Shown piece after piece: positions 22,182 to 35,940 of a DNA stretch of 64,000 nucleotides. The position numbers and the translations under genes are program-made. The notes under the pieces are model-generated. The model searched no databases, was not told the origin of the DNA, and was given only the letters and a program-made list of their open reading frames with translations. This stretch comes from Isoetes taiwanensis (Eukaryota; Streptophyta; Lycopodiopsida; Isoetales; Isoetaceae): contig JAJEKV010000039.1 in NCBI GenBank assembly GCA_021234155.1, positions 6,122,745-6,186,744 on the forward strand, in the 5' to 3' direction. How positions within the stretch are numbered: the stretch's first letter is position 1; every line of letters begins with the position of its first letter.

Positions 22182-23296
22182 TCTAAGGAGACATGAACTA
22201 AGGCAAGTAGAATGTCGATGTACATCTTTTTTATATTGTAGATGTACATCTTTTTTTTATTATTGTCTATGGTACCTTTGTTGTTGAGTGAAAGCCTTAT
22301 TTTGTGCTCATGTATAGTCAAAAGCATCTTTTTGTTGTTGAGTGAAAGCCTTATTTTGTGCTCATCTATATGTCAAAGTGACTTTTGTCATGTCGATTGG
22401 GGAAATTGTCAGCTTGAGGTTGGAGTATCTGTCATCATAGTTTAAATAAGGAGGAGGACGACACTTTGACTATGCCCTTTGCAACTATCTGATTGAGGAA
22501 GCAAGTTTTGGTCATAATAATATCTTTTGCAGATGCACCAGATAAACAAATTTATTTGGAACAAAGTACTACTCTTTTGTTCTGCGGCTTCCGTATATAA
22601 GCATGGGATCCTTTTGTTTAAGATTTGTGTCAATTGTTGAGGGTCCTCAAACACATTATTGCAAGATGGAACATTGCAATTTAAATTTAAGCTGCTAAGG
22701 GGTGTGTCATAAATGAGCATTATCCACCTATACAACATGTATCTTTGCTCATTGTGTTCAATCATGGTAACCTCTATATCAATAACGACACTTTTGCATG
22801 TCAAACCACTATTTGAGCCTTGCATCTTTCGGGTTATAGGAAAATTAGCACAATAAAATAGACAATTTTCAGAATAAAGGTTATAGGAAAATGAACACAA
22901 TAAAATAGACATTTTCCAGAAGAAAGCTAGAAAGTTTAACCAATTATCTGCTTCATTGCCATGGAAAGTAGATAAATGTTGCCTAAATGCCTAATCCATC
23001 AATGATGCATCACAATCAAGTCACAAGATAATCTTCAATTTCAGTGACTCATCTTTTAGCATTGCAACAATCTTTGTAAAAGATGATGAAGGGCATCCTT
23101 CAAGTCACATCAAAGTGGAATTGAGTTCAATTTTTGTATCGTTGTAAATGCTAGAGTGAAAACCCATTGAGTAAATGTTGAGTTGAGATTGAGATCGAAA
23201 ACCCATTGACGGCCTAAGTGTTGAAAGACAAAAATAAGAGCTATAAAGGGTCACTTTTTATTGGTGGTGTACAAAGCGAATTTATCTCGGCTTCCG

Positions 23297-24395
23297 AACA
23301 TAAACTCTTTTTACTTCTTTGCTTCAGCCCAAAACTTTACATCAAAACCGGAATGAAGTAACATACTTGAATAGCATTTAAAGCGTTCGGTTTTTAAACG
23401 CCGGCAACCCATTATGTTGTGGTGTATGAGGGACTGTATACTCTCGCGAAAATACCCGGCATGAGCACAAAAGAATCAAACTCATTATTTTTGAATTCAC
23501 CACCATTGTCACTACGGATACTTTTCAAAAGTCTTTTCCTTTTGTAATTCCACCATGGCTTTCCATTTGCAAAATGTAGCAAAAACTTCAAGTTTCTTCT
23601 TATGTGCATAGATGAAACAATAGCGTGAATAATCATCAATTATCAAGTAGAAAATAAACGGCACCACCAAGCGGCAGGTGGTAAAGGCCCACAAAGATCC
23701 ATATGAACCAACTCTAAGATAGATGATGCACGAGGAGCAACATGATTAAAAGGGCGCCTACAAGGTTTACCAAGTACACACATGCTTCACAAAAAGCTAA
23801 TACCGCTCTTGAATCCATCGAAAACCATGCACAACACCGTATTTTTCATATGCAATATAATAGGAAAAAGACGATGACAAAAACGTCCATGCCACAAATC
23901 TCCATCGAATTTCTTCGGTAAGTGCATAAATCGGATCATCTGCGTGATCTTATACTCATATAGATTATGATGACGATACCGATTATTCAAGAATCAAGCC
24001 ATCTTTTTAAAAGATAACAAAAGAGTTCATCAAAGTAGATATGAATCCCAACATCGGTTAAACGGAAACCGAAAGTAAATGGCGATGTAAAGGCGGGCAC
24101 ATGTAATACACCGCGGGAGAAAATGAATCCCTGAACGAGCTTGTAATGGCAAATCACCAATTCCAAGAATTTGTTGGCGACTATCATCACCCACATAAAC
24201 ATACTTCAAAACACGCCAGGATGATGATAATTTCTAAGCAAGGATTTCTCAAATACCATATGTTGAGTAGCACCTATGCCAACAAAATACACAAAATGAA
24301 TATAAAATCCAAACTCAAATACCGGATATAAAACACACACTTGTTTCTTCTTTTATTCCAACAAAACTTCAAAATAAACATACAAATATCACCAC
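23297..24395 (-). mobile_element. Ty1/copia protease-integrase fragment (copy 2)
   Basis: Same fragment as 7022-8110, with the same two ends. Integrase words YSRYCFIYAHKKKLEVF and SIRSDNGGEFKNNEFDSF are readable between about 23412 and 23694. Frameshifts separate them from the GAG-pre-integrase part at 23787-24202. Identical ends in all copies mean it was part of the unit before amplification. Confidence 0.82.
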
Positions 24396-24400
24396 AACAT

Positions 24401-24475
24401 TTTTTTTTTTTTTTTTTCTTTTTCTTTTTTCTTTTTCCTTTTCCTTTTTCCTTTTTTTTTTTTTTTTTTTTTTTA
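24401..24475. repeat. Poly-T / CT-rich low-complexity tract (copy 2)
   Basis: Same tract as 8127-8213, with longer pure T runs at both ends. Confidence 0.88.
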
Positions 24476-24563
24476 AATCTCACACCACCACATCACACCA
24501 ACACTACTCAATAGTTACGAGTAGTTCTCACTTATTTAGAAGGAACATGATGCACACCTGAAT

Positions 24564-25385
24564 CTACTTACTATCACTATTGAGCCAGTCAACAAAGTCC
24601 CCAGCATCCTTGACAGAAGCCTTAGCAAAAGTGCTAGCATGCATGGAAACATTGGCACTGATAAGCTGGAAGGTGGCCCTCATCACAGCGAACTCATTGT
24701 CAGCAGCATTCTGTTTTCCATCACTCTTCCTTGTCATTCTCACACTGCTGTAGTAAATGCTAGTCATGGGATCTCTGTCAGATCCTTGGATATCATAAAT
24801 AGTGTACATGCATTTTTCAGCACTGGAGGTCTGGCTAGCAGTGAGAGAATGAGCTGCATCCTTTACCATACCCACAATTCGGCTGGCAATTTGAGTGGGC
24901 GGGGCAGGACACTCAGCAATCTCTGCGCCGTCCTTCACAAAGTTAGCCACCGAATCCAACAGAGGCTGGTAATCATGGCTCTTATTAGTAACCCTTTCAG
25001 AGCTGGACTCCTTGAGCCTGACGAACTGGGAGAACTTTTGAAGGAGCACAGTGAGAAACTTTGAGAACCCCTCGGCCTCTTTTGCCGCATCTTGTCCCTT
25101 GACATTGGGAGAATAACCAGCTTTAGCCATGGCAGTACTGATAAATGTAGCTAGGACGTGTGGATGGTACTGGGACTCGGCATAACACTTGTAAGGATCA
25201 TCAACAGGAAGTTCTGGCACGTTGCTTATTGAAGCTTTTGCTTTCACTACTGAAACATCCTGTGTCTCAGCAGGAGCAACTCTTGCTGGGGCTGCCCGAT
25301 TTGGTATTTTTGCCGTGACAGACTTTATCAAACTCAGACTCAGCTCCACCTCCTCAGGTTTCAACAAAGATTTAAGAGATGCCAT
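24564..25385 (-). CDS. Unrecognised 273-residue protein, unit gene copy 2 (intact, diverged)
   Basis: Paralogue of the gene at 8305-9150, start ATG at 25385, stop at 24564. It is eight residues shorter because of an indel in the linker (PNRAAPARVAPAET in place of the longer copy-1 stretch). About 26 other residues differ, including G-E to S-R, A to D, S to C and Q to A, while only about five silent changes are seen. The PELPVDDPYKCYAE block, MYTIYDIQGSDRDP and SVKDAGDFVDWLN are kept. Upstream sequence and TATA box match copy 1, so it should be expressed in the same way. Function unknown. Confidence 0.8.
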   Translation of the reverse strand: MASLKSLLKPEEVELSLSLIKSVTAKIPNRAAPARVAPAETQDVSVVKAKASISNVPELPVDDPYKCYAESQYHPHVLATFISTAMAKAGYSPNVKGQDAAKEAEGFSKFLTVLLQKFSQFVRLKESSSERVTNKSHDYQPLLDSVANFVKDGAEIAECPAPPTQIASRIVGMVKDAAHSLTASQTSSAEKCMYTIYDIQGSDRDPMTSIYYSSVRMTRKSDGKQNAADNEFAVMRATFQLISANVSMHASTFAKASVKDAGDFVDWLNSDSK

Positions 25386-25461
25386 ATTCACCGGAACACA
25401 AGAGATCGTATACCTGCTACAACACAAGGGCTTGATGCTTGAAATTGTAAGTTAGATGATG

Positions 25462-25471
25462 CTCTTTTATA
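25462..25471 (-). promoter_or_regulatory. TATA box of unit gene copy 2
   Basis: TATAAAAGAG on the minus strand, 77 bp before the ATG at 25385. The 4-bp difference from copy 1 is the loss of one gtat in the leader. Confidence 0.6.
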
Positions 25472-25904
25472 GTCGCATCAGCTGATATCCCGGTATGGGC
25501 CAAAGGCTTGCCTTAAAGAATATTAAAAGGATCCCGAAGCATTTTAATTTTTAATTGAAGAAATTGGCGTTTAGCCAACCATAAAGAAATTGTCCCTTAA
25601 AACTTAAAACGACAGTGCTTGCACTGAAATTCTTTTTGCACATGGGCGACTAAATTGTCCCTTAGCGACTAATACGGAAACAGCCAAAATGTTTGGGTTT
25701 TTAAATCATTGGAATATAATGTTTTGGTTTTTTTATTTGTTATCAGTTCAATCATGACGCGTTGGTCCCATCAAAATAGTAAGAATCGTACTTGTTGCTT
25801 TTGGTCAAATCAAAAGACATTAAAAATCCAAAGACTTTATTTGCTTTGTTGAGAATTGGTCAAATCAAAGATGTTAAAAATCCGGCAAAGTTCGTGATTG
25901 TTTG

Positions 25905-26033
25905 ATCCGCCACCGTTCGCGTCGCGTGATCGGTGATCGTGGTCGTGTGGTGATCGTGATCGTGTCGCGGTGCGTGTCCGCGGTCGTGTTTAGATGTCGT
26001 GATGCGTGATCGTGGGTGATCGTGGGGATTAGT
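25905..26033. repeat. GATCGTG-type CpG-rich tandem repeat (copy 2)
   Basis: Same block as 9655-9810, with gtgatcgtggtcgtg words and a different order of sub-repeats. Confidence 0.75.
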
Positions 26034-26037
26034 GCCA

Positions 26038-28670
26038 TCCTATCCTATATAATAATGTTATAGGGTGTTGTATCCACCCCTAAATCCCGGAGGGCTAAGA
26101 TTGGACCCCTAACATTGGGCCGGCTAAGATTTGTTTTTGTTTTCAGATTACGACTAAACCTAATCTACTGTTGTTGTTGAGGCGAACGCAGATAGCAATG
26201 GGCGATGGGCCTTCATGCCTATGTCTCATGCTCCGGGAGTATTAAGTCTATGTTTTTGAGCCATCAGGGGGCCATTAAAGGTATTAGTTTTTGTGCTCTT
26301 TTTGTGGCAACAAGGTTTGATCTGTTTGTTTGCGTCGTTTTAAAACGTTCCTTGGGTTCAAAATTCGATTTCCAACCGATTACAATCATGAGAGACCCCT
26401 GTTTAGCATAATGCGGGAATGTTTTATTCGTGGCTATGCTTTGGATCTTCCCCATGCTTGTGGCGAATGACAAGCGGGGAGTATTGCCCGTCAAGAGTTT
26501 AGGGTTCTGTTCATTCTGAAATAATATGGCTTCTCCTCGGCTACAACATCTTTTTGCTACAGTTACCAAGAGCCCTGTACAGAAGTGCGGGCATGTTGGC
26601 AAACATAATAGAATAGAATAGTGGATTGTGCATGTTGGAGAAACTACTATCTGTTGGATGTTGGTTGTTTTTTAATGTCTGCCACTCATATTCATCAAGA
26701 CTATTACATCATAGAGGAGTATTACATCATAGACTAAATAATGGAGCAGTAAACTGTCTGGAAGAGGTCGATCCAAACATGTGCATAAATTTAAAATGTC
26801 TTTTTTCTTTTGTTCAAGAAATTGCTCCTCTTGCATATATATTTGGGCCGGACCCTTTTGAAGTTCTGCTCCCCAATGAAGGTAAGTTGAAGCTTCTTAA
26901 CTTATCTTTATATTCTTCCTTCATAATTGTGGGAGTAGATCAATAATTTCACGCAATGCACTAAAGTGAAAGTTTAAAATGCATGACGGTACAGAAAGAG
27001 GTGAAACTTTTCCCAAATGGCCAAAGCTCTACTTCATTTTTGAAGCTTCATGCTACCGATATATGTTCTCATTTGGGGTTATCTATTAATGGATTCTATT
27101 GTGGTTAGGTTCTTATTTGCCATTTTGTGGTTCTTACTTTTTGGGGAATGCAGTATTTTGTTTGTCTTTTGTGACAGACTTGAACTTGGGCATGAAACAG
27201 CTTGGAGAGCTAGAAAGATGGGTCTTTTCAGGTACATAATGAAGATTCTTTCTTTGTATTTTTATTTGTCGATCGTTATCGTGCCAATTCACTGAACTAT
27301 GAGAGAGGATGGGTATTATGTTGATCTCTTAGCTCCTCTTCTTGATGTAATTTATGTGCATGCATATGTACACATTTTCTTGAAAGAATCATTGATATCG
27401 ACTTCATCAAAATATTGCGCCTATTCATTGCATGGGGAGGAATAGAACAAAGCCGATGCACCAGCAAATGCAAGTTTTTTTGTTACTTTTTAGTAAACTT
27501 AGAGAAGGCCCACCAAGATATTTAGTAGATTGTAAGCCAATATTTGCAAATAAATTTTTAAGAATTTAATTGGCATTTTTCCCTGCATTTGAAATTTATC
27601 GCCTTCTATTGTTTTTTTAATTCTATGTTTTGTGTTTTGGCAAAGAAAGAATTTTACGCCCTCTAGCCTATTGATAAGACCATTCAAAGCAGTCTATGAG
27701 GTTATTGTATTGCAGCTGAGATCTAAAGAATTTTGATAATTTTATGGAAAACCATTCCTTTATGAAACTGCTTTTAGGATTCACAACAAAACATATTATC
27801 AGCATGTGTCTCTATTCATAAGAACCTGCATTTGCCTCAATTTAGAGAAACTACAAGCAAAACATGTGCAATAGAAAACTGCAAGCAAGACCGTGTGATG
27901 TGTGTGGTGTTATAGATGGACTGCATGTGGTGTTATACATTGCAGGAAAATATAGATTAAGGTTTTGTCATAAAATTATTTCAAATGTTCCACTTTCGAT
28001 GTACCTTTGACTCCTACAATTTCTTTTATTCTCAATGGTTTGTTGTGTGAATTTTAAACCTTCTTGGGCATTGCTAAGGCCATTCGAGCAATATATGAGA
28101 TATATGGTTCTAAAATGCCATGTTGTAAGCAAAGAAACTACTTTAAACCTTCTTGGGCATTGCTAAGGCCATTCAAGCAATATATGTAACATATGGTTTC
28201 TAGAGTGCCATGTTGTTGCAAGCAAAGAAATAACTACTGTACACATGACATTGTCAAGTGCATTATTAGTCATAACCATGAAGTATATAAACATAAACTA
28301 TTTGCAAGATATGCACATTCAGTGTAGTTTCACATTTGACATGCTTAGTTATGGCACATAAATATAAACTATTTGCAAATATGCACATCTGATGTAAACT
28401 ATTTGCCACATCTGATGTTGTTTCACATTTGGCAAGCTTGGTTACGGGATGTCTCTTAGAGAGAATATTGGATAATATCTAGAGTGCCATGCTAGGAAGT
28501 ATTGCAAGCAAAGAAATGAAACTACTGTACATATGACATTTGTCAAGTGCATTAGATAACCATGTGAGAGTTGGGTTTTGTGTTAGTGAATTTAGTGTGT
28601 GTTTTTATAAATTATATTATTCATAAACAGGTTCCAACATTAGCCCAGCAACGTTGGGCACTATTACTAG
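26038..28670 (+). mobile_element. Non-autonomous Helitron, 2.6 kb (copy 2)
   Basis: Same element as 9815-12456 with both ends intact (A|TCCTATCC...; hairpin GCCCAGCAACGTTGGGC, CTAG|T). The 3' 1 kb is nearly free of differences, whereas the first ~500 bp is altered at CAG/CTG sites. Confidence 0.8.
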
Positions 28671-28899
28671 TATTATATGGATAGTTAACTGGCGAAAGGA
28701 AATTTCATAAAAGTAATGCACACCTAGGCAGAATTACTGCCTTTTTCTGCATATTTTACCCCGCGCAATTCTCTCTCCGCCTGTGTATAGCGGCGCCGCC
28801 AATATTTTGTGGCTATGGCGGACTATGGCGGAGCAATGACCTTCAAATCTTCTGGCGACCTTCCTTCAAATCTCTTAAACCGGAAGCATCGGGCCACGG

Positions 28900-29060
28900 A
28901 TGTTTGAAAGAGAGCAGGCGCGGAATAGTCGAGATCTAGCAGGAATAGCTTCTTCATGAATAGCCTCTCCATGAATAGCCGAGATCTAGCCGAATAGCCC
29001 TGAATAGCTACAGATCTAGCTGAAATAGCCTGAAGCGGAGCAAATTCATTGAGGAAAGCC
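28900..29060. repeat. GAATAGCC minisatellite-like block (copy 2)
   Basis: Same block as at 12690, with several cag positions lost. Confidence 0.7.
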
Positions 29061-29959
29061 AGAGAGCCAGAATAGCCGGAGATCTCTTTGTTTCGGAGAT
29101 CTCTTCATTTAGTAAGTTTTGTTTCTTTTCTGTGAGTTTTGTTTCTTTTTTCGCGGACGTTTCATGCCCTTATGTTCTTGCATTTTTCCGCATTGTGCAT
29201 GCATCAAAAGTCAGATGGGGATGAAAGAAGCATTTGGGCATGAAAGAAGCATTTTCGAAGCATTCCGCCTTCAAATCAAAGCTCGATAGCCTGGGTTCAT
29301 CAGGCATAGCCATTGAAGGGAAAATTTGTGCCATAGCCGCTCAACTTTCTCTGCTCAAAGATATTTTTCCTGTTCAGAATTCGCGCCAGTGTGCATTATT
29401 AAGGGAATCTATGTCCCTCGTAGTATTCCCTCAGAATATTCCTCGGCGGAGCCACCAGCCTCGGCGGAGCACTTCGCGGCTCCGGCGCGGGCTGGCCGCC
29501 TCGGCGGCGCCTTACCGGAAATTCCTGGTGAATACCCTGTGGGCATAGATTCCCTATTACTTAAGCAAGATCGCCATGGCGGAGAGTGAGTCGAATTTTA
29601 TGCCCACCGAGGTAATCGCTTAACAACCCGGTGAATTCAAAGACATCGGACAAAAATTTCAACACAAGAGAGATCAGCAAAGATGTGAACACGCGGGGGT
29701 TCAGAGTTCACGGGGGCAGCGGGGGCTTCACCGCATGTAAAAGCTTTGCCCATGTGATCGCTACATTAAAGAATATTAAAGGATCCCGAAGCTCTATGTA
29801 GACCTGATATCCCCTCAAAAATGATATCGTTGAAATACATGACAGCAATATAGTTTCACTCATGTGACTCACGTCGTAATTAATTCCGACCATATTGAAG
29901 ATGCTGTAAGTAGATGGCGGCCAGAACATGGTGAACACAAAGATAATATATAATTTACA

Positions 29960-31175
29960 CTAGGGAATTGCCCAGCGTTGCTTGGGCAGAACATGCTAGA
30001 ACATGCCAGATGAAAAGCCAGAACATGGTGAACACAAAGATAATATATAATTTACACTAGGGAATTGCCCAGCGTTGCTTGGGCAAAGCTAGGGAAAGCA
30101 TTCGCGGGTGTGCATTGTTATTTGCTATCTGATGTCCTCATTGTGTTTGGCGTATATAAAGATGCAATGCGCCTTTAGTATATAAAGGAAATGCGGTAAG
30201 GATGATTGATTATACATTTATCTCATCTGTTAATATTTCTTTGTACACTACATTTCGTGTATATTTTTTGGCCATTCTATGCCTAGGCTTTAAAACAAAT
30301 CATGTGTATTTACATGATTTGTCCATATCATTTGCTTAAATCTTGTATGTTTACCTACTTTATTGTCTTACTTTGTTTGACCATGTTTCTTTCTATATGC
30401 TTTTCTTAGGAGCTTAAATTCTAATTTATTGGTGGCACAAACCAAGTCTTGAGACATAATTCAAAAAATCTTGAGGTGTCTTTTTATATGGTCTTATGAT
30501 AGGTCCTTCCCAAAGAGCTTGAAAACAACATGCTACTTGTGTTGAACAATCCGAAAACTATTGTCTTGCCTAATATAATTAATGGCGTCTTTTGAAGGTA
30601 CCTATAGAGATTTCACTATGAGGACAACCAAGTGCCATACTTTATAATCGTTTACCTATGTTGAATACATTAGGTTCTTTTGTTTAAAAACCAACTTAAA
30701 CATGCATTCTTTCCCTGAGGGATGGGTTCATCCCAGTAGTGGGGACACATTATATAGTACATTCTGTGTTTTCGTCTGGTTTTCATCTGCTTTGTGTGTT
30801 GCATATACCGTCTCATAGGTCAGTTTGGCCTCCGCAGACGTTAAAATATACTTCCTTCCTTCCTTCCTTCTTTTCATGTTTTATAATGCTCCATAATTCT
30901 CACAATACTTTCGATATTTTCTTAGCATTCTCACCTAACCGAACTATATAGGACCTTGGTCTACCGAATCGAAATTAATTTATGTGGGCAATCAACCATG
31001 ATGAAAAAACATAAATATTTCATCCTGCATTTTAACACGGTTGAATGAATATTTCGTCTAGGAGGCAGGCATATAATCTCCCCAATCATATTGAGAAGGT
31101 ACCTCGTGCTTGCATTGGGTTGTCTAGAAGAAAGGTAAATGTTGTCTCCAGTTCTTTTCTCACATTATAATTTGA
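29960..31175 (-). mobile_element. Putative minus-strand Helitron (copy 2)
   Basis: Same element as 13753-14968. The duplicated 3' end is clear: hairpin plus AATTCCCTAG occurs at 29960 and again at 30057, each preceded by ataatatataatttaca. Confidence 0.5.
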
Positions 31176-31821
31176 ACTAGTAATGGTGCCCGGCAAGGCC
31201 GGGCATAAGTTGGGAACGGTGTGGAAAACCGCTCAACTCGATTCATTTTTATAAACCTAATATAATTAGGCAAACGTAGAGAAATTATTATTTGTTGTCA
31301 CATACCGATACTCTAAATTTAAGTTGTGCCTAAGGGCTCTCAAAACCTTTGGGTCGCATTAACTATAGGAAATTGCTGTGGACGTTCCGTGTGGTTGTAC
31401 ATCAAGAGTGGGGTATTAATGTGTTGCATGTATTATAGCATGTTAAATTTTGAGAAATATGACTTGTATATGAAATCTCTAGAGCGTAGGTTTTAACATA
31501 AGTAGGGACCGCCCTAACCGGGGTTCAATAAAGCCAATTAAGACGAAAGCAAACATCTTGTTTTGGAGCAACTTAATTGACTCAATCCATACCCTTTAAA
31601 GCATATGTATTTGTTCGTGGAATTATTGCTACATTGCTTGGGTACCACCATATGAGGGGCATTTTATCACCCACGGGTGAAAGCATGCTAGGGTGTACCA
31701 TCTAAAGTTCTTTTTAGGGAGTGCAAAACTACCCAAAAAAGTACCCAAAGACTAGGTGCGGGAACTTCCATAAATGTCTCAATAAACAATAAGTTTGAGA
31801 GTTGACTCATTCATTCATTTT

Positions 31822-32094
31822 GGTTTGGGTGCATATTCACACGGGGGTTACTCCCGCAACAGAGTCCGCCGGATGGGCATATTTGCCCTTTATTCCAAGA
31901 TACGGACCGCATAGCGATCCTCATTTATGGGGTATGCATATACAAGTTTTTGTATCTTGTATATTAAGATTTGCAAAATATTATAAGATTTGAGAGAATG
32001 TACTTAATGGTGTTAATTTTGTACATATATATCGTAATTTTTTTGGGGCTCTCGCTGCCCTATGTAACCCCCCGTGTGAATATGCACCCAAACC
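31822..32094. mobile_element. ~270 bp inverted-repeat element (copy 2/3 junction)
   Basis: Cleaner copy of the element at 15623. Left end ggtttgggtgcatattcaca, right end tgtgaatatgcacccaaacc. A foldback or MITE-like element; no target duplication could be fixed. Confidence 0.75.
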
Positions 32095-32464
32095 AAAGGG
32101 GGTTTAAGGGGGATTTTAATTTAAATGTGTCAAATGCAATGGTTTATGTTAATAATGTTAATGGTAGTTGTGTGTTAATGGTTTGTGTTAACTAAAAAAT
32201 TTTGGCCCCTCGGGGCCTTAAAGATGGTGTAGGGGGTGCATGTAATATTGTGCATGCAGTTTCCTTAGTGCATGTAATATTGTGCATATAATATCTGTGC
32301 ATGGAGATTCCTTAGTGCATGTGAATCATAATAGAAAATGGAAGTCGAGCTAAAAACAAGCCATTACATTCAATGTCCTAATATTAAGTGTGACATACAG
32401 ACTCTAAAACCTAAAACGTGATTACTCTCTGCAATGGCTTCATGGACCCTTTGTTAAAAGAAAG

Positions 32465-33034
32465 AAAATTACCATGAGGCCGTAAAAGGGGGCAGTTCAA
32501 GCCATCTGTTAGAACTGCCAGATTGGCACATGCATCCAAAACAATGATAAAGTATATTTATCTGGTTTCACCCCCCAAAGATTCATTTGATTGAAAACTC
32601 CAAAGCCTTCTTATTATTTCCATTCTGCACATATGCTCCAAGCATACGCTCCAAGCATACTTGTGTACTATGCCCTCCAGCTACATTTGCCTAAAAAATT
32701 CAAGTGCTTGATTCTCATGTCCATTCTGTGCACATGCTGCAATTATGGAGTTCCATGACACTAGATCATGCAGAGGCATTTTATGAAAAATATTCCGGGC
32801 CTCTTGGATGCTCCCTTGCTGGCCAAATCCTGCTAACATTGAATTCCAGGAGACCACTGCCTGAGCATCCTTCAAAGCTCCACATCTGCGATACATTTCT
32901 ACAAGAAGGTTTTCCAAAAACCTAACTTTTCCATAACCATACTCATCAATATCCTTCTGAACCCTTCTGCCTCCTTCCAAATCCTTAGTGTTACCACAAT
33001 GACGAATGATAGAAGCAAAATCCATGCAATGCAA
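32465..33034 (-). pseudogene. PPR protein fragment (unit copy 3, longest open stretch)
   Basis: An uninterrupted 117-codon stretch (32681-33034) gives about three PPR motifs: FASIIRHCGNTKDLEGG, then MYRRCGALKDA, then the pair VVSWNSMLAGFGQQGSIQEA and DLVSWNSIIAACAQNGHENQ. The VSWNS signature is diagnostic of plant PLS-subfamily PPR proteins. The frame is lost below 32681 although PPR-like words continue. It lacks a transit peptide and C-terminal domain, so it is a truncated copy. Confidence 0.8.
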
Positions 33035-35940
33035 TCTATAGAGGCGTGTTTTCCCTGAATCAAAAGCTTGAAATGTGATAGTCTTCCTTATTTAAGCCAT
33101 GGAATTTTTGGAAAATATACCAAAATGAACAAGCTAACGCTTTATCCCTCGCAAATATTTCTAACCGTTAGGGGGAAGAAATGAATATCACCTTTTGAAA
33201 ACTAGTGATCCATACCAGGAAGAAATGAATATTGGTTTGGGACAATATGCCAAGTCAAAATCCACACCAGCGAGCTTCATATAGAAATAATGGGGCAAGC
33301 AATCTGGACAGGCCGTTGGAAGCCCTCATCTGGCAGGACGGACTCGAAGAACAGGTCGCGCCATCACTGTTAAACCCTATTGGACTTTTAGTTTTTGGAA
33401 AGCTTAGAAGCTGTTCTGCAATTTCGGCCCAAAAACGATTGATCTTTGGCTTCCCGTTTCAGGTTCCGTTCAAACTAAAGTCATTAGCCAACTGAGCTTC
33501 ACTAAAAACAAGACTGTATGTATCCAAGACCTAGAGTTGTTTTAGCAAAGAGTGACACAAATTGGTAAGCAACTCGTCTCCAAGACTCGAAAGCAAATCG
33601 CTGCGGTGATAATACCCACTATGGTGGCCAAGAATATGGCAAGCAGCTGCCATGCATTTTCTGTCACACCCGCAGGTGGAGGAATAAACCAAAGAGAAAT
33701 ACCTACTGCAAAAGAAAGGGCTAGGGTCTTGAGATTAACTCGTTGCCATGGCTAGGGTTCTGAGCTCTGATGCTTCCTGCGTCTAAGAAGATCAGGATTG
33801 CCGAAAATGGGTTACGCCCAAGAAGAACTCAAGCATATTTGAGACCGTAAGTAGCTCATGAAGCTTTTGGAACGCTTGCCTTGCCGAAGGACAAAGATTT
33901 AGAAGAATTTCCACCATTTTAATCTGGATTTAGACCTCTCCATGATGCGGAACTGCGCCCACGATCGGATGAGCTACCTGCACCGCCATTGTATGCAAAT
34001 TTTGACCTAAAATGCGCAGATCGTGGACAGATTGAATTGAAGCAAAACGAAAAAAATCTCACATTAGATCTGCAAAAGATTCAAGCAGAAAGATTGACCA
34101 ATTGATTTGCATGATTGGGATGCAGCCCCCAGCTTGATCCAAATTTGCATGTTCAGCCCCTAAAATAAAAAGAGGGCTTTTGTTGTGAGCCCTTGATTTT
34201 GGACCATTGAAAAAAAAAACCTAAATCAACGACTAAAAAATGGTGCACTCTAGATGTACGCATTAGTACATGCATTCGAATACGCCATAAAATCTTAGGA
34301 AAACCTTTGTGAAAAGCGTACAAAAACACAAAAAAACCCCCCTGTTATTATGCTACATATTAGTATTGTTATCCTCTACTACTATAGGTTGACATGTTAT
34401 TGACTTTCAATTTAAAAATTTTGGATTGATTTTAATGGGAAGAAAAAACAGAAGTACCAGTTTTAAAAGTGCCCAGTGTAGGTACTTTTGAGGGTTCCAA
34501 AAGTGGTACACCGTAGCATGCTTTCACCCACCTGGTGTATTGCCTTAATCAAGAGCCAAAGTTAGCCAATGAGTTAGGCAATTATATCATATGTAGGCAA
34601 TTATATAAAGCATGTGAACTGGATTCCTTATGAGCTGTAAATATGCCAGCTAAATGGTTTCCTTTTAAAGCACATAGAGCATACAACGTCCATGTTTCAT
34701 AAGTCTAACTATATTTAGGAACCTAATTAATGTGAAAACAAAATACTCAGAACAAATTGTGGAACTTTTCTATATAAGCTATGAATTAGATAAAAATCTT
34801 TCCTACTACAAAAATCACACCCTTTTGTAATTGTTTAGTGTATTGAAGATTGATTCTTTTTATTGCACATATAAGCTCACAAAAGATTAAATATGACAAA
34901 TAAATAAAGAAGTAGATGACAACGTTTTAGATGAAGCATATATAAGCTCACAAAAGACAAATAGATAAAGTAGATGACAACGTTTCATCTAAAATCAGAT
35001 ATGTCAATGGTCGGTGTAGTGTATGTACAATCATCCGGATGACCCTCGATACATTCTCTTCATGTTCATTCTCGTTGGCCCCTTTTCTTGTTATGCTTAG
35101 CTTCTCAGCTACATTTTTTGCAGTTGCTTAGTTAGAAAATGAATCAATCTTTTTCATAACGTACTTTGTTTCTCTGATCTGATGCCCAAGTCAACATAAT
35201 GCTCCTCCAACAAAGGATACAGTCCGTGATTAACCTGCTAAAGTCGGAATCATGACTTAATCAGTCTGCATTTTTATAAGCTTGAGTGATTATATCATTC
35301 CCCGCTGACTAATCCCATTCGATGAGCAAGAATTTGTCGCCTTGTATGAGATAACCTTCATAACCTAAACATTCCAACAAAGAATGAAATACCAAGTTGA
35401 GAGAGAGCTAAATAGGTCTAATAAAGAAGAGTGATTGCATTATCTCCAAGTCTACATAATATAGTAGGAAGCTTGGTAAAGAAAAATTGCTAGCGAGACA
35501 TGTTTCCATATGAAGTTTAGAGTCAATAATCTCTATTATTTTCCATTGTGCAATGTGTAGACGTAAACACCATGTCATTGCCATTGCCATGGCTCAATAC
35601 CCGTGTGGTTATGACTAATTTTAAATATGGTTTCATCGCCAAGGGCAAAGATACCTTGTGCCTTTTCCCCGCATATAGATCGGAGACTAAGCATGGAATG
35701 CAGCAAATCTGGCCCACGCATGCAAATAATTGAATTACTGAGTAAGAGTAAAGAAGTTTGTCCTAGGCTTGTTGTCACCTTGGCAAGCATGTAGATCACT
35801 TGTTCTTTTTCTCAAAATCTTGACATTCGTGTTTCTAAAGCCTTTTCATGACTTGTTCTAGCCATGGCTTTTTCAAGCTAATAAACCAAACTAAACATAA
35901 TATAATAACGCACTGTGGTCTAATAGAAGCAAGGGGAATA

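Larger units (their letters stand above)
16245..32442. repeat. 16.2 kb tandem segmental repeat, copy 2
   Basis: Complete period, colinear with copy 1. Away from CAG/CTG sites it matches copy 1 closely. At such sites it often reads ACG, CGG or a small indel instead, especially in 16245-18600, 19450-21900 and 28860-31700. The embedded gene (24564-25385) is clean of this pattern but carries real amino-acid differences from copy 1. Confidence 0.9.
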
